NCBI GenBank assembly: GCA_902537905.1
Contig: CACBDD010000004.1
Span: 1-53,595 of the forward strand
Reading direction: 5' to 3'
Origin: an uncultured Pelagibacteraceae bacterium
GTDB lineage: Bacteria > Pseudomonadota > Alphaproteobacteria > Pelagibacterales > Pelagibacteraceae
DNA: 53,595 bases
Part shown: piece after piece, positions 7,667 to 14,885 of the stretch
Layout of the letters: the number at the start of each line of letters is the position of its first letter
Numbering within the stretch: position 1 is the first letter of the stretch
Notes under the pieces: generated by a model
What the model saw: only the letters and a program-made list of their open reading frames with translations
What the model was told of the DNA's origin: nothing
Databases searched by the model: none
Made by a program: the position numbers and the translations under genes

Positions 7667-9103
7667 CTATGCAATTTCATATTTTTTTTCAATAGACATA
7701 ATAAACTCATTTATTTCGTCTAATTTTTTTAGCTCTTCTTCGTCATCTCTATTAGATGCTTGATCTCTTAAGGTATCTATTTCAGTGTATGCCATCGCTA
7801 TAGTTTGCCACTTTTCTCTATTTTTACTCAAAATTCTTCTAGCTATCTCGCTTTTAATATTTTTATATAAATCAGGTGGTAAAACGTTAGGAGCTTCTTG
7901 ATAAATAATTTTTTGTCCAAACCATGCACATCTCTTATCTTGAAATTTATCTAATAATCTTAATTTATCTTCCCATGATGAACTGTGCCAAGTTTTGAAT
8001 AAGGCAATATCTTTGTTTGGAACAAATTTCTCATACAAAGTTTCCTCAGGCAGTAAATCTTCTTGGTTTTGAGTTTGTGCCTTTTCTTCTGCAGCTTCTC
8101 TATTAATGATTTGAATATTTTTGCATAAGTTTTCACTAGATCTAACTAATTTAGCTCTTTTTTGAATTGTCTCTAAATCGAGATCTGCATAGGCTTTTTC
8201 TTTTAAAGCAAATTTTTTATCTAATACGATAGGAGCTTTGTTTGTTTTTATAACTCTTAAAGCTTTAGGACTTATTTTTTTAAGATTAGCTTTAAGTTCA
8301 TTAACTGACATGTTCAAAAAAGGCTCTGGATCTCTTCTTAAATCCCATAAATATCCCCAAGAAGCATAGGTTGGATGAAAACAATGTTCTGGATGTAATG
8401 TTGAAACTAAATACATCATATTTCTTCCTTTAACATTTTCAAAAATTGAATAAATACCCTCTCCTTTTAAGATAGATTCCACACTACTCTTTGTAGAAGT
8501 GGTTAAAAATTTTTCCCAATTATCGTTATGCTTTTCTTTTATAATTCTTAAAATTTTCAAACTAGTAAATGCATCATGATACGCTGTATGTTGTTGGGAA
8601 GTATCAAATCCTTGTTGTCTTGCTAAACCTTCAAGAGCAAGACTTTCATTTCCAGCATCTGTTAGTTCAGTTTTTAAAGTTTCAGAATTGATTGTTTGTG
8701 CAGCTCTTGCAACATGAAGACCATCGTGCTCTTTATTTGGAGACGAGTGAGTAATGTAAGGATATCTGTTACCTTTGAAAAAATTAAAATGGAACATACG
8801 TCTGTCAAAATTTAAATTACTCCAACCCATAAATAATGCTGGGGCTGCTTTTGAGAAAAAGTTTTCAACTGCTCCTAAGAATTCATAATGAGAATAATTT
8901 CCTTTAGTCAGTAAATCTATACTTGTAGAGTTTACCAATAGAGCTTTGGCACTTGGTACTTCTCCTTCTGGCATTCTGCCTCTGATATTCAATTTACCAA
9001 TTTCATTTAAATTTTTATCAACAACAACTGCTCCAACCTCAATAATTGATCCCCAAATAGTGCTATTAGTTGTTTCAGTGTCGTAGATTACAAATTTGTG
9101 CAT
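7667..9103 (-). CDS. sbcB: Exodeoxyribonuclease I (DEDDh 3'-5' exonuclease)
   Basis: Exonuclease I degrades single-stranded DNA from the 3' end in recombination and mismatch repair. The DEDDh metal ligands are recognisable: D8 and E10 in YDTETT, the WSNLNFDRRMF second motif, and HTAYHDAFTSL with the terminal His/Asp. Length 478 is close to the E. coli enzyme, and the C-terminal half follows the ExoI-specific SH3-like and helical regions. It lies 13 nt from the PD-(D/E)XK nuclease gene upstream, implying a shared transcript. Confidence 0.9.
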   Translation of the reverse strand: MHKFVIYDTETTNSTIWGSIIEVGAVVVDKNLNEIGKLNIRGRMPEGEVPSAKALLVNSTSIDLLTKGNYSHYEFLGAVENFFSKAAPALFMGWSNLNFDRRMFHFNFFKGNRYPYITHSSPNKEHDGLHVARAAQTINSETLKTELTDAGNESLALEGLARQQGFDTSQQHTAYHDAFTSLKILRIIKEKHNDNWEKFLTTSTKSSVESILKGEGIYSIFENVKGRNMMYLVSTLHPEHCFHPTYASWGYLWDLRRDPEPFLNMSVNELKANLKKISPKALRVIKTNKAPIVLDKKFALKEKAYADLDLETIQKRAKLVRSSENLCKNIQIINREAAEEKAQTQNQEDLLPEETLYEKFVPNKDIALFKTWHSSSWEDKLRLLDKFQDKRCAWFGQKIIYQEAPNVLPPDLYKNIKSEIARRILSKNREKWQTIAMAYTEIDTLRDQASNRDDEEELKKLDEINEFIMSIEKKYEIA

Positions 9104-9116
9104 ATTTTCTAGTATT

Positions 9117-9803
9117 TTAAGTTAAATTAGATAATTCATGAAATTTTTTTAATCTTCCTAAAAACAAATTTTGATAGACGACTAAATCATGTCCTTGAAT
9201 TTTAAATTCTTGGAATAATTTATCTACAGTGCAGACCAAGATTACACAAGAAGTGATATTAGAGTTATACACAACATTATGAGCCAAAGAATACGCACTG
9301 GTTTGTAATAACCATGAATCGATATATTCAACTTTCTTTGGTTTATTGCTTTGTTTAAAATCTATAATTGTTTCTCTTCCTTCATAAACTCCAACGCAGT
9401 CCGCAGTGCCAGCATACTTATCTGGATAGTATAAAGTACATTCAACTCCCCATATTTCTTCCAATCTATTTTTTAAACCATGATCAATTATTTCTTTTGC
9501 CATTAATTTATATTGCTCATTATCATCAAAAAAACTTAAATTTTCTCTTCCAAGCAAATATGACTCTAAATAGTTGTGCATCTGTGAGCCTCTGCTACTT
9601 GCTGCTTTTGTGATAGCCTCAGCTTCTTTATACCCAGTTCTCTCTCTCCAATTAGCTAATGCTGCTTTATCCTCCTCAGATTTAGTAAAATCTAAAATTG
9701 AAGTAACACTTGGTAGCTTTTCTTCTCCCAAAAGATATCTTCTAATACCATCTACAGTTGTTCTAGAAGATTTTGGATAATCATATTTACGATTCCATTG
9801 CAT
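9117..9803 (-). CDS. PD-(D/E)XK nuclease, MGME1/T4-like-phage exonuclease type
   Basis: This is a 228-residue protein with a PD-(D/E)XK core: YAGTADCVG supplies the first Asp, and IIDFKQSNKPKK supplies the D-x-K, followed by a QTSAYSLAH helix as in RecB-type nucleases. The organisation resembles the MGME1 group and, from memory, exonucleases of T4-like marine phages that share the YAGT.DCVG...IDFKQ.NKPKK pattern. An in-frame ATG at 9881 would overlap rmuC and adds an unconserved hydrophobic stretch; the ATG at 9803 giving MQWNRKYDYP is preferred. Its substrate is unknown, but a single-stranded-end exonuclease role is likely given neighbouring sbcB and rmuC. Confidence 0.75.
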   Translation of the reverse strand: MQWNRKYDYPKSSRTTVDGIRRYLLGEEKLPSVTSILDFTKSEEDKAALANWRERTGYKEAEAITKAASSRGSQMHNYLESYLLGRENLSFFDDNEQYKLMAKEIIDHGLKNRLEEIWGVECTLYYPDKYAGTADCVGVYEGRETIIDFKQSNKPKKVEYIDSWLLQTSAYSLAHNVVYNSNITSCVILVCTVDKLFQEFKIQGHDLVVYQNLFLGRLKKFHELSNLT

Positions 9804-9840
9804 GAGATTTCTTATAAATGGTATTATCAAAAAAAAGAAA

Positions 9841-10938
9841 TTAATTTTTAAGCTGTCTTTGTTTATCAACAAATTTTTCAACGTTGTCTATTTGTACAGC
9901 TTTCTCAACCTGCTCTGGATCTTTTATACTTTCCAAAGTTCTATTTATTGATCTTGCATCTGTTCCAAATTTATCAACTACACCCATAGCATCTTCTAAC
10001 TTTTTTCTAAGAACTACTATGTTGTCAAAGTGTTTTGAAAATCTTGTGCTTATTGTTTTTAAGTGATTATAAATTTCAGTTGCACCCTTTTGAACTTTCA
10101 AGGATTGAAAGCCCATGTGTAAAGATTGCAAATATGCTGACAAAGTATTAGGGCCACAAATTACAACTTTATATTTTTTCATTAATTCTTGAGTTAATAA
10201 TTCTTTTGTGCTTGGGTCTTGGTATTCAGTTAACTCTTTGTATAAACTTTCTGTTGGAGCATAGACAATTGCAAAGTCAGTAGTTTTTGGTGGTACAATA
10301 TATTTTTCATTCACACTTTTAGCTTTTGCTTTAAATGCAGCAGCTAATTTTGCTCTAGCATCGGCAACTAACTTTTTGTCTTCCGCGTCATGACCATCGG
10401 TAATTGTTTTAAATTTCTCCACTGGAAAGTGACTATCAACTGGAACTAAAACATCACCTTGAAGCTTGATTGCAAATTCTACATTCTCACTTGTATTTTC
10501 TTTCATTTTTACATTTGTCATGAATTGAGAAGCTGGTAATAAATCTTTAATCAGTGCATCCAAACTAAACTCTGCAAGAGTTCCATATTTTTTAACCCCA
10601 GCCAAAATCTTAGTTATTCCTTCTTGGCTTTGGTTTAATAATTGAACTTGCTGATTAAAATTTCCAACTTTTTCATCTACTTTAGTTAAAGCTTCTGTCA
10701 TATCTTTTGTTACTCCAGTAGACAAATTATTAAATGAAGTGGACATTGCACCAAGTGAGCTATTGATTGTTGTATTTAAAGTATCCTTTAAACTTGAAAT
10801 TTCGGATTTTAAGTTAGCTATTTCTTCAGCTTCTTTATTTTCTTTTTGATCTTCAGCCTTAGATTTTAAATTTAAGTAAAGAATTACTGAAGCTACTCCA
10901 AGCAACAGAATTAAAATAACTAAAAATATAGCCTCCAT
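9841..10938 (-). CDS. rmuC: DNA recombination protein RmuC homologue
   Basis: RmuC proteins limit inversions between short repeats and belong to a nuclease-related superfamily. The N-terminus has one membrane anchor (residues about 3-24), followed by a coiled coil (about 28-115) and the RmuC core containing VLVPVDSHFPVEKF, YIVPPKTTDFAIVYAPTE and GPNTLSAYLQSLHMGF. At 365 residues it is slightly short for the family but complete. It is the first gene of the rmuC-nuclease-sbcB-trxA run. Its start codon overlaps the start of a candidate small ORF on the other strand. Confidence 0.9.
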   Translation of the reverse strand: MEAIFLVILILLLGVASVILYLNLKSKAEDQKENKEAEEIANLKSEISSLKDTLNTTINSSLGAMSTSFNNLSTGVTKDMTEALTKVDEKVGNFNQQVQLLNQSQEGITKILAGVKKYGTLAEFSLDALIKDLLPASQFMTNVKMKENTSENVEFAIKLQGDVLVPVDSHFPVEKFKTITDGHDAEDKKLVADARAKLAAAFKAKAKSVNEKYIVPPKTTDFAIVYAPTESLYKELTEYQDPSTKELLTQELMKKYKVVICGPNTLSAYLQSLHMGFQSLKVQKGATEIYNHLKTISTRFSKHFDNIVVLRKKLEDAMGVVDKFGTDARSINRTLESIKDPEQVEKAVQIDNVEKFVDKQRQLKN

Positions 10939-11101
10939 GAATCACTTTATATCATATATAAAATATGTAATGGAATTATTATTAATATTTAAAATTATTA
11001 TTGGTATAGGAATGCTAGTTGGTCTTTATGCAATCCTTCGAAACCTAGATATTATTAAGATTATTCTTATTTATTGGAAAGATTTAATTCTTAGAAAGTA
11101 A
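10937..11101 (+). CDS. Candidate 54-residue single-pass membrane protein
   Basis: An open frame from ATG 10937 to TAA 11099-11101 encodes 54 residues with a hydrophobic helix over about residues 12-35 (ELLLIFKIIIGIGMLVGLYA) and a basic C-terminus ending WKDLILRK. A second in-frame ATG at 10970 would give 43 residues starting at the helix. It is the only frame filling an otherwise empty 145-nt gap, starts back-to-back with rmuC and overlaps the 3' end of hisG by 18 nt. I recognise no family. Evidence is composition and placement only, so this may be chance in AT-rich DNA. Confidence 0.4.
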   Translation: MNHFISYIKYVMELLLIFKIIIGIGMLVGLYAILRNLDIIKIILIYWKDLILRK

Positions 11102-11776
11102 TCTAGCTAAACTTTGAAGTGATTTATTTTTAGACGATAATTTAGATATCATCATGCAAGCTTCCGATTTTAAAATCTCACCATCTTTTAAAACTCTTAA
11201 ATTATTAGCTTTTAAAGTCTCTCCCGTTGAAGTGATATCAGTAATTATTTCTGATGAACCAGTAAAAGGATATGCCTCTGTGGCACCTAAACTATCTACT
11301 AATTTAAATTGAGTAACCCCTTTAGAAAATAAAAATTCTCTTGTTAAATTTGGATATTTAGTTGCGACTCTTAATCTTTTCTTTTTCTTGTCTCTAAACT
11401 CAAATGCTATTTCCTCTAAATCAGCAATAGTTTGAACATCAATCCAAGGATCTGGAATTGCAACTACTAACGTAGCCTTCCCAAAATCATATTTTTTAAT
11501 AACATTTATTTTCTTTTGAATATTTATTTCACTTTCTTTTAATAAATCAAAACCAGAAAATCCTAGGTCTATCGAACCATCTCCAAGTCTTTCTATAATT
11601 TCTCTTGCATGAAGATATAAAATTTTAACATTTTTCTTTTGCTTAATTGAACCTAATAAATCTCTTTCTCCTCTTTCTGAAATTAGATTTAATTTATTTT
11701 TTTTAAATATGTTTAATACATCCTTTCTAAGTCTACCTTTACTAGGAATTCCAATATTTAAAATATTCTTCTTCAT
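11084..11776 (-). CDS. hisG: ATP phosphoribosyltransferase, short form (HisG-S)
   Basis: HisG condenses ATP and PRPP, the first committed step of histidine synthesis. At 230 residues it is the short form lacking the C-terminal regulatory domain, which requires HisZ. N-terminal GIPSKGRL and the PRPP loop EAYPFTGSSEIITDITSTGETL are visible. Its ATG overlaps the last base of the hisZ stop, consistent with stoichiometric expression of the HisG-HisZ complex. It is the last gene of the tRNA-His-hisS-hisZ-hisG run. Confidence 0.95.
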   Translation of the reverse strand: MKKNILNIGIPSKGRLRKDVLNIFKKNKLNLISERGERDLLGSIKQKKNVKILYLHAREIIERLGDGSIDLGFSGFDLLKESEINIQKKINVIKKYDFGKATLVVAIPDPWIDVQTIADLEEIAFEFRDKKKKRLRVATKYPNLTREFLFSKGVTQFKLVDSLGATEAYPFTGSSEIITDITSTGETLKANNLRVLKDGEILKSEACMMISKLSSKNKSLQSLARLLSKN

Positions 11777-12828
11777 TAATAATTTAAATTTAATGCCGCC
11801 CCAACTGCTGGTATTTGTTTTTTTGATCCAAGATCAGAAATTAATCGATCATAACGACCACCATTAATAATATTTTTTAATTTATTTTTTGATTTAACAT
11901 CAATTTTAAAAACCATTCCTGTGTAATATTCCAATTGTCGTCCAAAAGAAGTTGAAAATACTACATTTAATTTTGAAACTTTGTTATTAGAGACAGGAAA
12001 ATATCTTTGATCAACCACCAAATTAATTCTATTTTTTTTAAAAAATTTGTTTAACTCAGATGCAGCCTCATTGATTGGGCATTTGATTTTTAAGAAGTCT
12101 TTAATAATTTTTGAAACACCTTTACCTTTACTAGCTCTTCTTGGATCTTTAATTTTGTTATCAAATCGATCCAATATCTCATTTATAGTTCTACCTGCTA
12201 TTACATTTGATAAATCTTCTTTTAGCATTTTTAAATAACGCTTTTTATCTATTTCAACGATAGTTGGATCTACATCAGAGTTTGTCTCTAATCTTTTTAA
12301 AAGATCATTAAAGTAATCTTCTCTCCAAAAATGTCTTGATAATCTTAACTTCCATCTTTTTGGAATATCTAGTTTTGAAATTAACAAATTAAATATCTCA
12401 ACATTTCCTATTGTTAATTTACCTGAAGAATATTTAATATTTTGAAGAGATTTTAGTGAGGTATTGATAATTTCTTTATCATCATTTTTTTCATCTTTAG
12501 ATCCTAGAATTTCAAATCCAATTTGATCTCGAATAATAGAATTACTTTTATTTTCAGATTTTCTATAAGCTTGACCACTATAAAAAATTTTTTCTTTTCC
12601 TTTTAGATTATTCTCTAAGTATCTTAAGCAAGATGCAATTGTTAAATCTGGTCTAAGACATAACTCACTTCCATTTTGATCAGTAAAAGAAAAAATAAAT
12701 TTTCTAAAGTTTTCACCTGATCTTTCAACAATGTGATTAGCCTCAATAACTGATGGTAAATCTATATATTTGTAACCCTTAGATTTCACTGATCTAAGAA
12801 TGTTTTCAGATAAGTTTTTTGATTTCAT
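11776..12828 (-). CDS. hisZ: ATP phosphoribosyltransferase regulatory subunit HisZ
   Basis: HisZ is a HisRS-like paralogue without synthetase activity that assembles with short HisG and confers histidine feedback control. The 350-residue sequence has class II synthetase-like motifs (FTDQNGSELCLRPDLT; GRQLEYYTGMVFKID; NGGRYDRLISDLG) but lacks the HisRS anticodon-binding domain. It overlaps hisS by 23 nt and hisG by 1 nt, so the synthetase, its paralogue and the biosynthetic enzyme appear translationally coupled. Confidence 0.92.
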   Translation of the reverse strand: MKSKNLSENILRSVKSKGYKYIDLPSVIEANHIVERSGENFRKFIFSFTDQNGSELCLRPDLTIASCLRYLENNLKGKEKIFYSGQAYRKSENKSNSIIRDQIGFEILGSKDEKNDDKEIINTSLKSLQNIKYSSGKLTIGNVEIFNLLISKLDIPKRWKLRLSRHFWREDYFNDLLKRLETNSDVDPTIVEIDKKRYLKMLKEDLSNVIAGRTINEILDRFDNKIKDPRRASKGKGVSKIIKDFLKIKCPINEAASELNKFFKKNRINLVVDQRYFPVSNNKVSKLNVVFSTSFGRQLEYYTGMVFKIDVKSKNKLKNIINGGRYDRLISDLGSKKQIPAVGAALNLNY

Positions 12829-14200
12829 CTATTAAATTTGATTTTGGGAATGTTTTGTTATTTTCACCTTTAACACCTTTAAGATTTTTTATCGTTACTG
12901 TACCTTCATTAAATTCATTATCGCCACATATAACTGCTATATTTAATTCACGCTTATTTGCTAATGTTAATTGCTTACCTAAATTTTTCTTTGTATCTAA
13001 AAAAATTTCTGCATTAATACTATTTTCTCGTAATTGATCTACTATTTCATAATAATTTTTTAGGTATTTTTCATCCATCACACAAACTAAAACAGGTTTT
13101 TTAACATCCACTTTAATCTGATCTAATTGTAAAAGCGCAAATAACAATCTATCCACGCCAAAACTAATTCCTGTACCTGGAATATCTACCCCTTTAAATC
13201 TTGAGATAAGCTTAGCATAAGAACCTCCAGAACAAATGCTGCCAATATCAACTTCTTTTCCTTTATTATTCGTGACTTTAAAATTCAGGTTAGTTTCAAC
13301 AATAAAATCAGAATAATAAGCTAAACCTCTAACAATAGTAAAATTGGTTTGTACTTGCTCTGTATTAGAACCAAATCCTAAAATTTCAAAAACTTCTTCC
13401 AACTCTTTAATCCCTTCTTGAGACAATGGATTCTTTAAATTTTTTTTTAATTGTTTTAAGTCTTTTATTTTTAAGAAATTTAATATTTGTGATGCTTGTT
13501 CATCAGTTAGATCAGCACCTTTTGTGACTGCACCGCTCACATCTTTTCTCTCTTTTTTAAGAAGATCTTCAACACCTTTTAATCCAAATCCAGGTTTGTC
13601 TAATTTATCAATAGCTCTAATTACTTTTAATTGCTTATTTTCAGATATTTTTAAATCATCAATTAAACCTTGAACAATTTTTCTATTACTAATATTGATT
13701 GCGAATTGATCTTTATTCAAACCACAATCTAAGAGTGTACTTGAGATTAAATTGCAAAGTTCTGCATTAGCTTGAGCTGAATTGACATTTCCAACAATAT
13801 CAAAATCAGCCTGCACGAACTCTCTGTATCTTCCATTTCCTGCTTTTTCGTTTCTAAATACATTCTGAATTGCGTATCTTTTGTAAATTGATGGAAGCTC
13901 TTGGTTGTTTTGAGCAACAAATCTGGCTAAAGGACTAGATAGATCATATCTAAGTGTAATATTTTTATCGCCATCTTTGAATAAGAATACATCAGACATA
14001 GGGTTATCCTCGTCCTCTGCTAAAAACGAACCAATATTTTCGCTGATCTCAAAAGAAGGAGTCTCTAATGGTTCAGCTCCAAATTTTAAAAAATTTTTTT
14101 CAATCACTTTTAAAAGTTGTTTTTTTAAAACTAACTTTTTATTCCAACGATCTTCAAATCCAGATGGTAAGGAAGGATTGAGTTTTTTATCTTTTTCCAT
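12806..14200 (-). CDS. hisS: Histidyl-tRNA synthetase
   Basis: This class IIa synthetase charges tRNA-His. It begins with LPSGFEDRW (the family LP.G..D), has motif 2 around RNEKAGNGRYREFVQADFD, the HisA-type GLAYYSDFIVE segment, motif 3 GISFGVDRLLFAL, and a C-terminal anticodon-binding domain from about residue 370. Length 464 is normal. ATG 14200 is the only plausible start: no ATG, GTG or TTG lies nearby in frame, and upstream the frame meets a stop inside the tRNA-His T-loop. The start is only 5 nt after the CCA end of tRNA-His. Confidence 0.95.
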   Translation of the reverse strand: MEKDKKLNPSLPSGFEDRWNKKLVLKKQLLKVIEKNFLKFGAEPLETPSFEISENIGSFLAEDEDNPMSDVFLFKDGDKNITLRYDLSSPLARFVAQNNQELPSIYKRYAIQNVFRNEKAGNGRYREFVQADFDIVGNVNSAQANAELCNLISSTLLDCGLNKDQFAINISNRKIVQGLIDDLKISENKQLKVIRAIDKLDKPGFGLKGVEDLLKKERKDVSGAVTKGADLTDEQASQILNFLKIKDLKQLKKNLKNPLSQEGIKELEEVFEILGFGSNTEQVQTNFTIVRGLAYYSDFIVETNLNFKVTNNKGKEVDIGSICSGGSYAKLISRFKGVDIPGTGISFGVDRLLFALLQLDQIKVDVKKPVLVCVMDEKYLKNYYEIVDQLRENSINAEIFLDTKKNLGKQLTLANKRELNIAVICGDNEFNEGTVTIKNLKGVKGENNKTFPKSNLIDEIKKLI

Positions 14201-14205
14201 TTTAG

Positions 14206-14279
14206 TGGTACTTTGGGTAGGTTACGCTCCTACGACTTCGGATCCACAAACCGACGTGATACTATTTCACCACCAAAGC
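14206..14279 (-). tRNA. tRNA-His (GTG), CCA encoded, non-canonical D- and T-loops
   Basis: Read on the minus strand, the acceptor GCTTTGG pairs with CCAAAGT over 7 of 7 positions (one G-T), followed by A73 and an encoded CCA. The D stem is GTGA/TCAC with loop AATAGTA. The anticodon stem TCGGT/TCCGA has a T-T at its loop end, and its loop TTGTGGA carries anticodon GTG. The T stem GTAGG/CCTAC has loop AGCGTAA. There is no G at -1 and the discriminator is A, the known alphaproteobacterial tRNA-His type. The T-loop lacks T54-T55 and A58, and position 18 is A rather than G. It sits 5 nt before hisS. Confidence 0.85.
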
Positions 14280-14318
14280 TTATCCTTTAGTTATTATCTT
14301 ATTTTATGTGGAATGAAA

Positions 14319-14350
14319 ATTATAATATAAATAAATAGCCTAATGGCTAT
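14319..14350 (-). promoter_or_regulatory. Candidate -10 box and hairpin upstream of tRNA-His-hisS
   Basis: On the minus strand a perfect TATAAT lies at 14324-14319, about 40 nt before the tRNA-His 5' end; no convincing -35 is found at 16-18 nt. Just upstream, 14335-14350 is an inverted repeat (stem ATAGCC/GGCTAT, 4-nt loop) followed by a T/A-rich stretch on the minus strand. It could be an operator, a weak terminator/attenuator or chance. The rest of 14280-14456 is AT-rich and holds nothing else I recognise apart from the short ORF listed separately. Confidence 0.35.
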
Positions 14351-14409
14351 GAAAACAGTTTCTGTGAGTACCTTTATAAGTAATTCTGTATGTAATATTT
14401 ATATTCATG
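14340..14409 (-). CDS. Possible 22-codon leader ORF with three His codons
   Basis: An ATG at 14409 opens a 22-codon frame that stops at 14342-14340, inside the 14335-14350 hairpin. Its last eight residues are HRNCFHSH, three of them histidine. Its position, upstream of tRNA-His, hisS, hisZ and hisG, is where a translational attenuator leader would lie. The His density is far below classical his leaders and no Shine-Dalgarno is obvious, so this is a weak candidate. Confidence 0.15.
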
Positions 14410-14449
14410 AACAGCGTTTTAGACAAAAATTATTAATATTCAAGGCTTA

Positions 14450-14496
14450 AATAAAAAAAGGACGTTAATCTACTAAATGTAGAGGTAACGTCCTTT
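14450..14496 (-). terminator. Rho-independent terminator of cspE
   Basis: The stem AAAGGACGTTA (14457-14467) pairs with TAACGTCCTTT (14486-14496), and an inner TCTAC/GTAGA helix is capped by a 5-nt loop. On the minus strand the hairpin is followed by a run of seven T (complement of the A-run ending at 14459). It starts 17 nt after the cspE stop. It is the only strong intrinsic terminator I found in the window. Confidence 0.85.
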
Positions 14497-14512
14497 AAAA
14501 ATTTTAGGAAAA

Positions 14513-14725
14513 TTAGTCTATTTTTTTTAAATTTACTGCAGAAGGACCTTTAGGACCGTCTTCTAATGTGAATTCAAGTTTATCACCTTCATTAAGAAAT
14601 CTCATTCCAGCAGCTTTTACAGCTGAAGCATGTACAAAGGCATCTTTCTCTTTGTCGTCTCTCTCTATAAAGCCATATCCCTTTTTACCATTATACCATT
14701 TTATTTTACCTTGTAGTGTACTCAT
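14513..14725 (-). CDS. Cold-shock-domain protein (CspA family)
   Basis: This is a 70-residue single cold-shock domain that binds single-stranded nucleic acid as an RNA chaperone. RNP1 (KGYGFI) and RNP2 (DAFVH) are intact, and the N-terminus TLQGKIKWYN is typical. It has its own likely promoter and Shine-Dalgarno and a strong terminator, unlike most genes here, so it probably forms an independent, highly expressed unit. Which csp paralogue it represents cannot be decided. Confidence 0.93.
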   Translation of the reverse strand: MSTLQGKIKWYNGKKGYGFIERDDKEKDAFVHASAVKAAGMRFLNEGDKLEFTLEDGPKGPSAVNLKKID

Positions 14726-14735
14726 CTTATTTCTT

Positions 14736-14757
14736 CGTCCTTTTGTTATTTATTATA
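14736..14757 (-). promoter_or_regulatory. Candidate -10 box and Shine-Dalgarno of cspE
   Basis: On the minus strand a perfect TATAAT lies at 14757-14752. AAGGA (14742-14738) lies about 12 nt before the cspE ATG and is one of the clearer Shine-Dalgarno sequences in the window. No good -35 is present at the expected distance. Confidence 0.4.
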
Positions 14758-14806
14758 TTAATTAAGTTAATTTCTTTTACAGGTATTTCAAGATCAAACT
14801 TTGTGG

Positions 14807-14881
14807 TGGTGGCTGAGGAAGGATTCGCACCTCCGACACAAGCCTTTTCAGGGCTCTGCTCTACTCCTGAGCTACTCAGCC
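14807..14881 (-). tRNA. tRNA-Phe (GAA), CCA encoded, A18/G55
   Basis: On the minus strand the acceptor GGCTGAG pairs fully with CTCAGCC, then A73 and an encoded CCA. The D stem is GCTC/GAGC with loop AGGAGTA; the anticodon stem is GAGCC/GGCTT and its loop CTGAAAA carries GAA; the variable loop is GTGTC; the T stem is GGAGG/CCTTC with loop TGCGAAT. T55 is replaced by G, and position 18 in the 7-nt D-loop is A instead of G. It starts only 4 nt after the infA stop codon, so it is almost certainly cut from the infA transcript. Confidence 0.93.
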
Positions 14882-14885
14882 TTAT

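Noticed and set aside
9804..9881. 26-residue N-terminal extension of the PD-(D/E)XK nuclease
   Set aside because: It overlaps rmuC by 41 nt and adds an Ile/Phe-rich stretch with no similarity to the family; ATG 9803 is better.
13977..14330. 117-residue plus-strand frame across the hisS 5' end and tRNA-His
   Set aside because: It runs antisense through a conserved synthetase and a tRNA gene; no recognisable domain.
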